A stretch of 64,000 nt of DNA from Bathymodiolus brooksi (Eukaryota > Mollusca > Bivalvia > Mytilida > Modiolidae). The DNA lies in the NCBI GenBank assembly GCA_963680875.1, contig OY804589.1, forward strand, positions 27,516,353 to 27,580,352, given 5' to 3'. The translations under genes were made by a program, and so were the position numbers. The notes under the pieces are model-generated. The model was not told the DNA's origin. It saw nothing but the letters and a program-made list of their open reading frames with translations, and ran no database searches. Shown piece by piece: positions 46,187 through 57,968 of this stretch (position 1 is the first letter of the stretch; each line of letters begins with the position of its first letter).

Positions 46187-46556
46187 TAAGGTTTTCAGAA
46201 AATATTGTGTCAAAAATAAATGTCCAAATAATAAAAAGGAAATATATAATGACAGATATAGACACACAAGAGACAGATTATTGGGTCTATTGTCAAAGTA
46301 GAAAACGATAATGGTTATTTAACAAATGTAATTTGATCGTCGTATGTTTTTTTACACTTATAAGGAAATTTTACAAAAGCAAAGTAAAATACGCTAATGG
46401 TTTATTTTAAAAAAAAATGTTCTTTTTTTGTACCCTTATAAAATGTCAGTATTAGGTATTTACGGAAAGTGTATGACTCAGACTAAGAGTATGAATCATA
46501 CTAATATTCATACAGGTATTAAAAAGACTTATATTAAAACATGCATGCATGTATAT

Positions 46557-46736
46557 CTAATCGTTGAACAGTGTTTTTCGACGATTAACAAATCCTGCAC
46601 ATATTTTGACTAAATTCTTAAGCTTTGTTCGAGAATGCCTCCAACGTGTTCCCATCACCTTATAACATTTAAGTTCACATATTGCGTGTTCAACTTTAAT
46701 CCGGTATTCAGATATGAGACGATTTAGTTTAAACAT
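46557..46736 (-). pseudogene. Transposase C-terminal fragment, right arm copy 1
   Basis: Reverse-complement counterpart of 42716-42895, pointing toward the core like its partner. Confidence 0.5.
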
Positions 46737-47005
46737 TTTGGTTTCCTAGCGATCTGTTGTCTAGAGTGTAGGGGGTCATTATTGTACGATGTTGTATTTA
46801 TTTGACGACCTATGATTGGATAAACTCATTCCTAAAGATAACGATAGAAAGGAGAGCCATATATCGAAATCTAGAGAATAAGATTAATACGCTTTAGCTG
46901 GCCAGAAGAAAATTCCATTCATAAAAATAACGCGCAGTAACGAAATGATGCAAAGTCACCAACGATTGTCGCAATATAAAATTCAAAATTACGAGAACAA
47001 GATTA

Positions 47006-47224
47006 TTCTGATTCCCAATGTTGCTGAAAGAAATATTCTGATTTTGGTGGAGGAAAAAAAAAAAATCTGATTCAGAGTTTTTGTCATATAAACTAATGTT
47101 ACATTCTGGAAAAAAATTCGGCGCGACAAAAAAAATAAATATTCTAACTCTTGTGTTGTCCGAAAAAAAATTTCGGAACGAAACAAAAAACCATAACCCC
47201 CCCCTTCAAGTTAAATGGTCGGTC
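47006..47224. mobile_element. Truncated PIF/Harbinger-like MITE
   Basis: This is the copy of 45955-46186 carried along by the 1.05 kb tandem duplication. Its left end is missing because the duplication breakpoint lies inside the MITE. Confidence 0.8.
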
Positions 47225-47596
47225 CATAAGGTTTTCAGAAAATATTGTGTCAAAAATAAATGTTCAATTAATAAAAAGGAAATATATAATGACAAATATA
47301 GACACACAAGAGACAGATTATTCGGTCTATTGTCAAAGTAGAAAACGATAATGGTTATTTAACAAATGTAATTTGATCGTCGTATGTTTTTTAACACTTA
47401 TAAGGAAATTTTACAAAAGCAAAGTAAAATACGCTAATGGTTTATTTTAAATTAAAATGTTCTTTTTTTGTACCCTTATAAAATGTCAGTATTAGGTATT
47501 TACGGAAAGTGTATGACTCAGACTAAGAGTATGAATCATACTAATATTCATACAGGTATTAAAAAGACTTATATTAAAACATGCATGTATGTATAT

Positions 47597-47776
47597 CTAA
47601 TCGTTGAACAGTGTTTTTCGACGATTAACAAATCCTGCACATATTTTGACTAAATTCTTAAGCTTTGTTCGAGGATGCCTCCAACGTGTTCCCATCACCT
47701 TATAACATTTAAGTTCACATATTGCATGTTCAACTTTAATCCGGTATTCAGATATGAGACGATTTAGTTTAAACAT
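47597..47776 (-). pseudogene. Transposase C-terminal fragment, right arm copy 2
   Basis: Second right-arm copy, produced by the 1.05 kb tandem duplication. Confidence 0.5.
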
Positions 47777-48559
47777 TTTGGTTTCCTAGCGATCTGTTGT
47801 CTAGAGTGTAGGGGGTCATTATTGTACGATGTTGTATTTATTTGACGACCTATGATTGGATAAAATCATTCCTAAAGATAACGATAGAAAGGAGAGCCAT
47901 ATATCGAAATCTAGAGAATAAGATTAATACGCTTTAGCTGGCCAGAAGAAAATTCCATTCATAAAAATAACGCGCAGTAACGAAATGATGCAAAGTCACC
48001 AACGATTGTCGCAATATAAAATTCAAAATTACGAGAACAAGATTATCCAACGACTTCAAAAGTTTTTGTTTATTTCTTTTGAGACCATCCCTGTATATTT
48101 CCTGTCGAAGTAGTACTCGTATTCGTACTAGGATTCATAGTCCTACACTTTTCGTAAATGTCTAATAAGCATGTCGGATTTAAAGCACTTTGTAATAAGC
48201 AAGTCGGATTTAAGGCACTTGTAATAAGCAAGTCATTTAGTAGTTTTCTGATTGGTTGCGTCCGTCGTCCTACGCCCCGTACAGACAAAGGGAGTTCGAG
48301 TATAACTAATAATATGATTACTTTTAATGGTATATCTGTATTAAACTTTAAATTTAAGAGATATTCTCTTTAACCAAAATATTATATGTCGTAAAGTTTT
48401 ATTTTCAATGTATTATGTAATCTTCAGGTGAGCGACTAGGGGTATTAAATTCTGAGAAAGTGCCATTTCATCTATTACATATTAAGAAGTTATTGTTGAA
48501 GCCATGAATTTTTTGAGATTTTACCATGGATAGGAAATAATATGCACCCCCCTTTTTTT

Positions 48560-49075
48560 TAGCTCACCTGACCCAAAGGATCATGTGAACCTTTGACATC
48601 ACTTTGCGTCGGTCGTCCGTCCGTACACAATTACTAAAAATATTCTCCTCTGAAACCACTTGGCCACTTAAGACCAAACTTTGGTGAAATGGTCCGTTGG
48701 TCTTCCCCTTCCAAAATTGTGTCCGTCAGTGCCGACCTCCAACCAACATAGTCGCTGTTACTAAAAATAAAAAAGGGGGATGAAATTTGAAAAATCTTCA
48801 TCTCTGAAACTACTGGACCAATTGGAACTAAACTTTGCTTAGTCCTTTGATGACCCCCTTTCAAAATTGTGTCCGGCAATCCAGACATCCAACCAACATG
48901 GCCACTGTTTCTAAAAACAGAAAAGGTGGATGAAATTTTAATTTTTTCCCTCTTAAACTACTGGGCCAATTGGATTCAAGCTTTGCTAAGATAATCCTTT
49001 GGTGATCCCTTTTCAAAAATATTTCTGGCAGTCCCGTCCGCGGGCCAAGATGGACGCTGTTACTATTTATTAACG
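48560..49075 (+). repeat. About 155-bp tandem repeat, three units
   Basis: Units share tctgaaactactgggccaat-type and caaaattgtgtccggcagt-type motifs followed by ccaaccaacatggccgctgt. It starts with agctcacctgacccaaagga. This is a repeat I recognise from bivalves. The minus-strand frames are by-products. 48,170-48,540 shows nothing. Confidence 0.7.
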
Positions 49076-49439
49076 ATTCCTTGCACATTAAGTAGGATGC
49101 AAGGTTTTACATGTCTTATCAAATCCTATAAAACCAATATGTTTAGGTTATTTCAGTGAAATACTGTTCGTAGAAGAATATGATATTTGTGCTTCGTCGT
49201 ACATCTTTTTTTTAAAGATAGTTCTTGCTAACCTTTTTATCTAAGACGATCAGCCATGTTACTCATATGGTACGCAGCCAAGATATGCACAATTAAAGAA
49301 GAATTTAAACAGACAGTCTTAAACTGTGTATTTGACCTAGATCTAGTTTGATTTATTATTAGGTTTAAATAATATTCCCTATCTTTTGAATGAACAATTA
49401 TTTATATACACGACGTCATCTCGTTTTAAAAAGAAATTT

Positions 49440-49600
49440 AATACCATACCATTGGGTTTTTTTCCAATTAAATTCAAAACTATTGTCAATTAAAGTACGG
49501 ATTTATATTTTTGCGAGTTCGATCTCCGGTCGGATCACAGTAAATACTATACAATTTGTCTTCATATTTCTCGACTAAACACATCACATTTAGGAGTAGG
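49440..49600 (+). repeat. Dispersed repeat, also at 52910-53060
   Basis: Both share caattaaattcaaaactatt, a tRNA-like gcgagttcgatctccggtcg segment and tcggatcacag. Probably a short SINE-like element truncated into a family A SINE here and a family B fragment there. Confidence 0.55.
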
Positions 49601-49602
49601 AC

Positions 49603-49890
49603 TGCATCGGTGGCGTAATGGTTGGCGTGCTCGCCTTGAGTGCGGTAGATTGTGGATTCGAGTCCCGGTCGGGTCAAACCAAAGACTATAAAATTGGTAT
49701 TTGTTGCTTCTCCGCTAAGCACGCAGCATTAAGGAGAAAGTGCAAAGCCTGGTTGGTTCGGAATCAGAATAATGTGTCCGAGTAGAGCGACATGTCTACC
49801 CGCGGACTGTTGTTTCAGTGAGCTAACACTATAAAAATCCAACTCAGTGTGTTGGTCTTGAATAAAGCGGAGTCATCATCATCTCATTGA
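49603..49890 (+). mobile_element. tRNA-derived SINE, family A, best copy
   Basis: The head has TGGCGTAATGGTTGGCGTG and B-box GGATTCGAGTCCC, with the full body including aatgtgtccgagtagagcga and gttgtttcagtgagctaaca, ending near gtgttggtcttgaataaagc. Confidence 0.75.
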
Positions 49891-49954
49891 CAATTAAAAG
49901 TTTTGGGAGCAAGTAAACTAAAGGGCATAAACAGGATCGCCAAAATCGGCTAAG

Positions 49955-50155
49955 GTCACCTATGCCTGAGGAAGGAGAAGAGTTTGAAAATACCAAAGGA
50001 GTATTCAGAATTCGCATATCGAAGAAGAACAGACAACACAATGGCCAAAAGAAAAAATACAAAACGACAAACAACGATCTACATAGAACTAAAGATCGAG
50101 TAACACGAACCCCACTAAAAACTGGGGTGAACTCAGGTGCTCCGGAAGAGTGAGC
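49955..50155 (-). repeat. 'CTTCCGGAGCACCTGA' repeat
   Basis: On the minus strand it starts near ctcttccggagcacctgagt and continues ggggttcgtgttactcgatc, with a ttggccattgtgttgtctgt segment. Other copies are at 50830-51015 and 55525-55720. Confidence 0.65.
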
Positions 50156-50829
50156 AGTTCCTCCTCCACTGGTGACACCGTCGTGTTAATCTAGTTACAA
50201 ACCCGGTGATAAGTCATGAATGAGGAAAGGACCGTGAAGTGATTACGACAAGTGGAACATATCTGTGGTCATTTGTGACAGATTTTCCATAGCGGTCAAC
50301 CAAGTCATGGTGGCGACCGTAAAACTTTCGAAGTGATGACTTCAACTTAACCTTGAGGAACCCTTGGTTCAGTAGCTTCCTTGTTAGCAGCAACCCTCTA
50401 TCAAGGAAATCCTGATAGTAACCACAAGCTCTGGAATGTTGTATCAACTAAAATATATACTCCATATGCAGGTGCTGCTGGAATGTTGCTGCATATAAAT
50501 GGAAAGTTCACAATGGGAAAATTGAAATCATCTCTTTTGTCGTAAAATTTCATTCTTAACCGCCCCTCAATGTCAATTTCGAGGCGTAGGTCAAGGTATG
50601 AAGGAGAACCTTGGTTTTAATAATAATTACATTATTAGGAACAGTAAATTTCTATAGCAAATATATCTAATAAACCATGTCCGTGCCGAAACACTGATAC
50701 TTAGTATTACGGGTTGTTGTTCTGCGTCCAGCACACGTCTTGACATTAGGTTTGTCTTGTCTAGCGACTATGCACATATACTCTTTATAAGTGATATATC
50801 TATTTTGTTAATCCGTGCTTTAAGAAGAG

Positions 50830-51015
50830 CTTGCAGATACTAACGGGGTAATCAGAATACGTAGGTCGAAGAAGGACAGAAAACACAATGGCCAAAAGAA
50901 AAAGAACCAAATGACAAACAACGATCTACAAAACATTACACAGAAAGCTAAAGATCGAGCAACATGTACCCCACTAAAAGCCGGGTGTGAACTCATGTGC
51001 TCCGGAAGGGTATTT
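50830..51015 (-). repeat. 'CTTCCGGAGCACCTGA' repeat, second copy
   Basis: Same order of motifs as 49955-50155, on the minus strand, starting cccttccggagcacatgagt. Between the two copies, 50,160-50,830, I see no gene. Confidence 0.65.
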
Positions 51016-51531
51016 TGTGTCATCTTTTAATATAGTATATAATTATTTTTTTTTAGGATTTATTCCTCTCTGTTTTTATCAAAAAGGCAATTATTTTATT
51101 ATAAAAAAATGATTGATATTGACAGTCAAAACCTTTTACCGACTCAACACATACTTACGATATTATATTGAACACAGACACTATATCAATATTAATTCCA
51201 TACAGTCAATGATGAGCAAAAAATCGTGAACGTAAAATTTTCAAAAAAAAAAAGGAAAACAATTCGGTTTATTATTTTCGTGAACGGATTTCGCTATACA
51301 GTTGCGGTATTGTAGAACGCAGGACTAATTTAATGATTTCTACCTCACATGGCATATTGAATTTGCAGGCAACTATACCATCGGCAATATCCAGGTTTGT
51401 TATGCTGTTGCTCTGTCAGTTTCCATCGTTGAGCGTTCATGATTCTGCTGTCCGCATCAAATATTTATATTTGAAATTCATATGAAAGGAAATAAAAAAA
51501 AAGCTAAATGTATATTAATATGTTGTTTTAT

Positions 51532-51716
51532 TGTGGAGCCCAGTAACTGACATGAGAATTGTAATTTCGTTTATAAGAAATAGTTTACGGAGCCAGTTTT
51601 CTGACATGAGAATTTTTTTTTATTTCGTTTATAGATATTTTTTTAATTTAATTTATGCGAAATACTATTTCGTATAACATCATAAAAATATTTATCATGT
51701 CAGTTAACGGGCTCCG
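51532..51716. repeat. Inverted repeat with 'GGAGCCC...TGACATGA' ends
   Basis: tggagcccagtaactgacat is mirrored by atgtcagttaacgggctccg, with an internal partial repeat at about 51589 (ggagccagttttctgacatg). Confidence 0.6.
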
Positions 51717-51918
51717 TACTTTATTGTTACTCGTCAAAAAAGAATAAATTCTAATTAAGAAATAAGCGTCTTTTAATTTCATAATATTAATGTTTTAAGA
51801 AGAAACCGCCATAAAGAAAGAAAATTACAAAGTGCGGTGAAATATTTATCCAATTAAGAATTATACCTCTCAAAAGACGGCATTGTCATACTTTGGTCTT
51901 AATTTATGGTATGTAATA

Positions 51919-52064
51919 GTTACCGACTGAGATCGAGGTGTTCAAGCTAGATGAACACCTGAGCTCGTGCAAATTGTGCGCCGAGATCGCGTAGCGGTCG
52001 AGGTGCTCAAAGCACGAGCGAGGGTGTTTATCTAGCTTGAACCTGAGATCGAAGTCGGTAACTG
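51919..52064. repeat. Hairpin element, 146 bp
   Basis: agttaccgactgagatcgag is mirrored by ctgagatcgaagtcggtaac. Inner mirrored blocks include gttcaagctagat and gagctcgtgc. The loop is CG-rich. Confidence 0.75.
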
Positions 52065-52432
52065 ACTTACACTCTAATGATAATGTTTATTTCAATTTAA
52101 TATTAAAAGTCCGCAACTTGCACGATGACTGCACTTTAACCTCAGCAAGTACGATTCCTGTGTAAATTAAATTCGTTTTAAATTTGGAGAAAAGACGAAT
52201 TATTCATATTCGCAAATCATTTTTGGATGAAGACACTATGTTTTAAAAAGTTTGAATTAACATTCAAGTTCCAATGAAGCCACAGATTTTATAAGTTTTT
52301 TTGAATTTTTTTTTTTTTTTTTTTTTTTGTAAGGTAACATGATCTCATTTTGTGGTGTATATTTTCATAATTCTACTCTTTGTCATTTTTACGCACTTGT
52401 TATATTATTCATTGGTATGTATTGTATAACTT

Positions 52433-52610
52433 TTGGAAATATTTATTTGTCAAAATAGCGCACGTGTGTTAGGCCCAGACCACATAGTGACGTCACTTGA
52501 ACACCTCGGCACTGTGCCAGGTTTTCAAGGGTGAACCAGTTCAAGTGACGTCACTGTTTGTCCTGGTTCTAAGACACGTGCGAATTCTTTTGACAAATAG
52601 GTATTTCCGA
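52433..52610. repeat. Hairpin element, about 178 bp
   Basis: ttatttgtcaaaatagcgca is mirrored by gcgaattcttttgacaaata, and the inner arms include agtgacgtcacttgaac and its mirror. A CRE-like TGACGTCA lies on both arms. Confidence 0.7.
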
Positions 52611-52909
52611 AATTTGAATACCTATCGATAACAATAGAACAATAGGGTGTGCTTTGCAAAGTTTTGACATGCATCCAGATATGTACAATGAAGGAAGAAC
52701 ACATGACAAGCTTAAAATAGAACCATGACATTCTGTTCTTTGTATTTGATCTCGAGCTACTTTGATTATATACATGACTATATGGTTTAAAAGAAATATA
52801 TTACTTGGTTCTATTTTAAGCTTGTCCAATTATTTGCAATACGCACATGTGTTTATAAAGAAGCTAATTGTATTGATTGATAATGATTAGTACAAATTGT
52901 AATATCATA

Positions 52910-53095
52910 CCACTGGTTTTTTTTATCAATTGAATTCAAAGCTATTGTCAATTAAATTACGGGTTAGATATTCGTGAGTCCGATTTCTGTTCGGATCACA
53001 GCAAACATTATACAATTTGTCTTTATATTTCTCGGCTAAGCATATGGTACTTAGGAGTGATCGTATGGTAGTTGGGTTTACAGCCAGTGGCGGAC
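52910..53095 (+). repeat. Dispersed repeat plus SINE family B head
   Basis: Partner of 49440-49600, followed by gtgatcgtatggtagttggg from the SINE family B head. Confidence 0.5.
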
Positions 53096-53534
53096 TGGCC
53101 AGGTTGTCAACTTGCCCGATGGCAAGTGGTAGGTAGAACAAATGATTTTTAAATTTCATATTAAACATATCAAACTTTATATCAACATAAAGCTTGCTTA
53201 ATGTGTAACTCATTAATACAATAGTTACAAGATTTTGGTGCATTTTGATGACGTCACCCTCATTTGAATGCACTTGCATATTGAAATCTTTCTGCCACTT
53301 TTTTGTCAATTTTTAGAAATTGTTGGTCATTTGTTTGTGCAGCTTGATCTTACAAGAGTATGAAGAACTCGTGCAGCATGCTTCAGAGACACTTGTATAT
53401 TAAGACAACATGTTTTTACAGATTTAAATGTCCAAGATGAACAAATTATTTCTCCCTTTCAACGAAGGAATGAAGGGAAACATATTGTTTTAGTAGGACT
53501 TTTTCTTCATCTAATTCTATTTGTACTCAAACAA

Positions 53535-54040
53535 CCTTTTTCAGGCTGTAACTCTTTTACCCTTTGATATAGACTTATGATATTTGGTATGTAGGTGTAT
53601 TATCATAAGATACTGTATCATGGATCATCAAGACCTTCACATGACCTTGACCTCAGAACTTAGGGAATTCTCGTATCCAGGCTGTAACTCTTTTATCCTT
53701 TGATATAGACTTATGATATCTGGTATGTAGGTATATTATCATACGATGGCATGTCATGTATCATCATTACCTTCATATGACCTTGACTTTAGATATCAAG
53801 GTCAAATAAATGATTTTAGGCGAATTTTCGTATTATGCCTAACTTTTTTATCATTTGTCATAGACTTAAATGATAATTGGTGTGTAGCTGTATTAGCATA
53901 AGATGGTGTGTCATGTATCATCACGACCTTCATATGCCTTGGATATCAAGGTCAAATGAATGAATTTTGAGGTCATTTTCGTGTCCATAGTGTCATCTTT
54001 TGCTTATGAAATATGGTATAAAGATGCATTGCCACGAACA
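53535..54040 (+). repeat. About 140-bp tandem satellite, 3-4 units
   Basis: Units share caggctgtaactcttttacc, ttgatatagacttatgatat, ggtatgtaggtgtattatca and ccttcatatgaccttgac, starting near 53542, 53678, 53834 and 53981. Later units are more diverged. Confidence 0.75.
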
Positions 54041-54080
54041 AGGTGTTGCTTAACATCACGACCTTCATGTGACCATGCCA

Positions 54081-54330
54081 TATCATATATGTTGGTTTCT
54101 GTGATGCTTAATGCCACTTTCAACAATATTTCAGCTATATCATGGCGGTCAGTTTTATTGGTGGAGGAAACCAGAGTATCCGGAGAAAACTCCAGACCTG
54201 TCGCAAGCCACCGACAAATTTTATCAAATAATGTTGTATCGAGTACACCTCATAACGTTAGTGATGATAGACACTGCTTGTGGTTAGTAATAAATCCAAC
54301 TACCATACGATCACGGACACAATACACCCC
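54081..54330 (-). mobile_element. tRNA-derived SINE, family B, minus copy
   Basis: Reverse complement of the 32597 family: atttcagctatatcatggcg, then ggtggaggaaaccagagtat, ending in gatcgt-containing head sequence near 54312. A small satellite-like piece (catgacctttgatcgcaagg) follows. Confidence 0.7.
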
Positions 54331-54565
54331 CATATCATATATGATCATGACCTTTGATCGCAAGGTCAAATAACTGAGCATAGAGTAAATGCCCATCACA
54401 CACACCACAAATGAGTTAGCTTAGATATAGAATATCATTGTTGAGCATTTCCTTTACCAGAGTAACTTCTATAGATGAAGGAGAGACATATAGTATTGGT
54501 GACTCTTTTGGTAACGTTAAAAACGACGTTGCGGCGTGTTTTCGTTAACGTTACGTTGATACGTT

Positions 54566-55048
54566 TTGCTTACAATCCGTCAAAATGCAGTATGGACAAT
54601 GCATGGACGAGTAAACCGACCTGCGCATACATGACCATGGAAATTCCCACTTCAAACAAACATCGTACGTCACGATGAAAAAACCAATCGGGCGATAGCA
54701 TTTGACCACGTCACACTGAACATGTACAAACATCCAATCAAATCATGTTTAACACGCACACCTCCCGAGTTCAATGAGTGGACTAAGAAATAGTAAACAA
54801 TAATACGTGTACGAAATTAAACAAACAAAAATCGATATTAAATGCTTTATCTAATATCCAGATGTAATTGTGAACAAAAATAAAATAAAACATAATTTCA
54901 TGCAGGGACAGTAAATAAATCATCACTATTAAAAAGCGTCTGACGTACGATGTTTGTTTGAAGTGGGAATTTCCAAGGTCATGTTTGCGCAGGTCGGTTT
55001 ACTCGTCCATGCATTGTCCATACTGAATTTTGACGGATTGTAAGAAAA
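54566..55048. repeat. Inverted repeat with 110-bp arms
   Basis: Arms 54566-54678 and 54942-55048 are mirrored (ttacaatccgtcaaaatgca; atgcatggacgagtaaaccg; cttcaaacaaacatcgtacg) around about 260 bp without features. Confidence 0.7.
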
Positions 55049-55524
55049 GTAGGTGTACATGAATATGCATGTATATTTAGATATGGACGGAGAAGAGATG
55101 CATAGACAGGCTTGATATTCTTGAGAACCTTATTTTGAATGAATTCTTTTTTTCTGGTGGAGTCAATCGTTCAAGTTACAGAAGCTGCTTTCCAGTGTCT
55201 ATTCAATTTATGCTTGAATGTGTCAGTTTATTGAATGTTTCACTCTTCCGACAACTCCCTTACTGAAATAGTGTTCAATTATTTTGTTGTTAGTAATGTT
55301 ACCTTCATATTTGTCTTATAAGTTTTGAATACCACAAAGGTTTTGTGCTACTAATTATTCATTGACAGTGAGGGACGGTTGAGAACCAAACTTTAAGATA
55401 AAAGAGACGACTTCATTTTTCCTATTGTGAAATTTCCATTTCCATTTCACGACTATCACCGGATATGACTAATTATCGAGTTTGTTATATGAGTGACACG
55501 GCGGGTGCCGCGCGTGGAAAAGGA

Positions 55525-55720
55525 GCTGCTTACCCTTCCGGAGCACCTGAGCTTTTCCCCGGTTTTGAGTGGGGTTCATGTTACTCAATCTTCAGTTATA
55601 TGCGTTGTTATGTAGACCATCGTTTGTGTGTTGTCTCTTTTTATTTTGGCCATGGTGTTATCTGTTCTTCGATTTTTGATGTTTTGAATGCCCCCTTGGT
55701 ATGTTCAACTCTTTTTTATG
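55525..55720 (+). repeat. 'CTTCCGGAGCACCTGA' repeat, + copy
   Basis: Starts gctgcttacccttccggagc and continues with agtggggttcatgttactca, gttgtctctttttattttgg and ccatggtgttatctgttctt. Any open frame here is repeat-derived. 55,060-55,520 shows no gene. Confidence 0.7.
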
Positions 55721-55834
55721 TAAATATTTTTGTACCTCATGTTTTAGGTGAGCTATGTAAGATTAATCGAATAATTTTTGAATGTCTGGTGCAAGTATCA
55801 TTTTATTAATATAACATATGTGTGCAAGGAAAAT

Positions 55835-57968
55835 TCAATGTGTTAAAGCACTTAAGTTTACACACTCCAGAATGTTATTTTCGTCCTCTGTTAAACAAAA
55901 TAGATTGTTTTTAACGGAGCTTTCCTGGCATATGCATAGGACGGATTCACAGGGAACAATGGCCGGTGGATTCTTCAACAGTTTATACTGTAAAATATTA
56001 TTTTGTTTTTTGGTGAAGTACAAACCCCTAATTACACGAGAACTAGGTGGGAACGACGCACCCCATAAATCAGTCTGATGTCTCAACAAAACCTCTACAC
56101 CGGACAGAGCCTTTAATAGGAAGAAATCATGCTGGTCATCATTGCATGAAACGGCAAATATTGTTCCTTTGGAAATTAAATCTGCTACGGATGCTGTCTG
56201 TTCTTCCACTATGTCGTCGCGATCGGTTTCCTGGTCATTATCGAACTACGGCCATATCCGCCTGGTTTTTTGGCAAACCACCTGCCGCATCTTGTGGACC
56301 TTTTCCGTGGCTGCTTTCAAAGAAATGCCTCACTAGTTTTGAATATCCTAAGTCCTGAAAAGAATCGGCAATATTTCCAACACAATTTCTGCTCTTGTAT
56401 TGGCTTTGACAGAGGGTCCCGACACGGATGTTGTTACGACATCAATTATTTCTCAGGATTTGTCATTTCTTTTACATTTTTCGCTACTTATGATCGATCT
56501 TAAATCTTCGAGGACAAATTTATTTAATTTTGCATCCTTGAATTCCTCCGGTGAAGGAACGACCCTTTGTCTCTGTAGTTCTTGCACAGTTGGTGATTTT
56601 TTGCACGATAAGTAGGCTTTTACAGTTGCTACTCGTTTAACTGGTGTTCGGGGATTTAAGCTTTTTAATCGCTCGACATTTACTCATTTTGTTGAATGTA
56701 AATTCATTCCTGGTCTCTCCAGTATCTATCGGATAAGTAACAACTGATCCATTATGCTTTTTCTCCCTCCTTCGGCGATGTCTTTCTGTTTTCCTTTGTC
56801 TTGCAGTGTCTACTAACATTTTCTCCCGCCATCGGCGATGCCTTTCTGTTTTCCTTTGTCTTACAGTGTCTACTAACATTTTCTCCCACCATCGGCGATG
56901 CCTTTCTGTTTTCCTTTGTCTTGCAGTGTCTACTAACATTTTCTCCCGCCATCGGCGATGCCTTTCTGTTTTCCTTTGTCTTACAGTGTCTACTAACATT
57001 TTCTCCCACCATCGGCGCTGCCTTTCTGTTTTCCTTTGTCTTGCAGTGTCTACTAACATTTTCTCCCGCCATCGGCGATGCCTTTCTGTTTTCCTTTGTC
57101 TTACAGTGTCTACTAACATTTTCTCCCACCATCGGCGATGCCTTTCTGTTTTCCTTTGTCTTGCAGTGTCTACTAACATTTTCTCCCGCCATCGGCGATG
57201 CCTTTCTGTTTTTCTTTGTCTTACAGTGTCTACTAACATTTTCTCCCACCATCGGCGCTGCCTTTCTGTTTTCCTTTGTCTTACAGTGTCTACTAGCATT
57301 TTCTCCCGCCATCGGCGATGCCTTTCTGTTTTCATTTGTCTTACAGTGTCTACTAACATGTTCTCCCGCCATCGGCGATGCCTTTCTGTTTTCCTTTGTC
57401 TTGCAGTGTCTACTAACATTTTCTCCCACCATCGGCGCTGCCTTTCTGTTTTCCTTTGTCTTGCAGTGTCTACTAACATTTTCTCCCGCCATCGGCGATG
57501 CCTTTCTGTTTTCCTTTGTCTTGCAGTGTCTACTAACATGTTCTCCCGCCATCGGCGATGCCTTTCTGTTTTCCTTTGTCTTGCAGTGTCTACTAACATT
57601 TTCTCCCACCATCGGCGATGCCTTTCTGTTTTCCTTTGTCTTACAGTGTCTACTAACATTTTCTCCCACCATCGGCGATGCCTTTCTGTTTTCCTTTGTC
57701 TTGCAGTGTCTACTAACATTTTCTCCAGTTCATGTTTTTTTGTCAACGCGAAGCGACTTTTTCGTTTTCTTTGAGTTACATACGCTCTCTTTTTTTTCCT
57801 CGTTCTTCTTTATAATGGCGACTTTTTCCCTCTGTTTTCTTTTCTGAATAGCTGCTTGTGTTTCTGATTTCTGTTTGGCAGACTTTGGTTGTTTCTCTTT
57901 CCATTTTCGTTTCTGTTCTCTTCGTCTCTCGTCCCTCAACTGTTGAATCTTTGAGTAAACTGGCATGA
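55835..57968 (-). pseudogene. Decayed transposase-like gene with amplified basic repeats
   Basis: On the minus strand an exon starts after TTTTCAG (ATG at 57966) and encodes a very basic coiled region. A frame slip in a run of seven A at about 57737-57743 leads into sixteen 20-residue repeats (R-Q-R-K-T-E-R-H-R-R-W-R-E-K-M-L-V-D-T type), then F-N-K-M-S-K-C-R-A-I-K-K and, after another slip, T-P-V-K-R-V-A-T-V-K. Further frames hold E-E-F-K-D-A-K-L-N-K, H-F-F-E-S-S-H-G-K-G-P-Q-D (about 56275-56330) and a 124-codon C-terminal frame (56209-55835). The order (basic repeats, N-R/K-M-x-K-x-R-A, T-P-x-K-R, H-F-F-x-S-S-H-G-K-G-P) matches a multicopy family seen in invertebrates that I believe to be DDE-transposase related. 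At least four frame breaks and a missing central part make it inactive. Confidence 0.6.
56755..57726 (-). repeat. 60-bp coding tandem repeat, 16 units
   Basis: Exactly 60 bp per unit, so any open frame in one unit stays open; long frames exist on both strands. Units vary at cgcc/cacc, gatg/gctg and ttgc/ttac, and from 56821 to 57300 the cgcc and cacc types alternate, a 120-bp higher-order pattern. On the gene's strand each unit encodes 20 basic residues. Confidence 0.92.

Larger units (their letters stand above)
42330..48162. mobile_element. 5.8 kb element with 1.3 kb inverted arms
   Basis: GACATTTACGGAAAGTGTAG at the left is mirrored at the right, and TAATA flanks both ends (42325-42329, 48163-48167). 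The arms run inward to about 43649 and 45506. The right arm has a MITE inserted and a 1.05 kb tandem duplication (45955 repeats at 47006), so it is longer than the left. Each arm carries a transposase C-terminus; the single-copy core (43650-45505) carries a GC-richer ORF and a tandem repeat. I do not recognise this composite. Confidence 0.75.

Noticed and set aside
55465..55809. 114 codon frame, possible membrane protein
   Set aside because: Most of it is the dispersed CTTCCGGAGCACCTGA repeat, present at two other places in the window.
56801..57847. Long plus-strand frames (348 and 322 codons) over the 60-bp repeats
   Set aside because: They are antisense or alternative frames of a repeat whose period is a multiple of three; the flanking coding-like sequence is on the minus strand.
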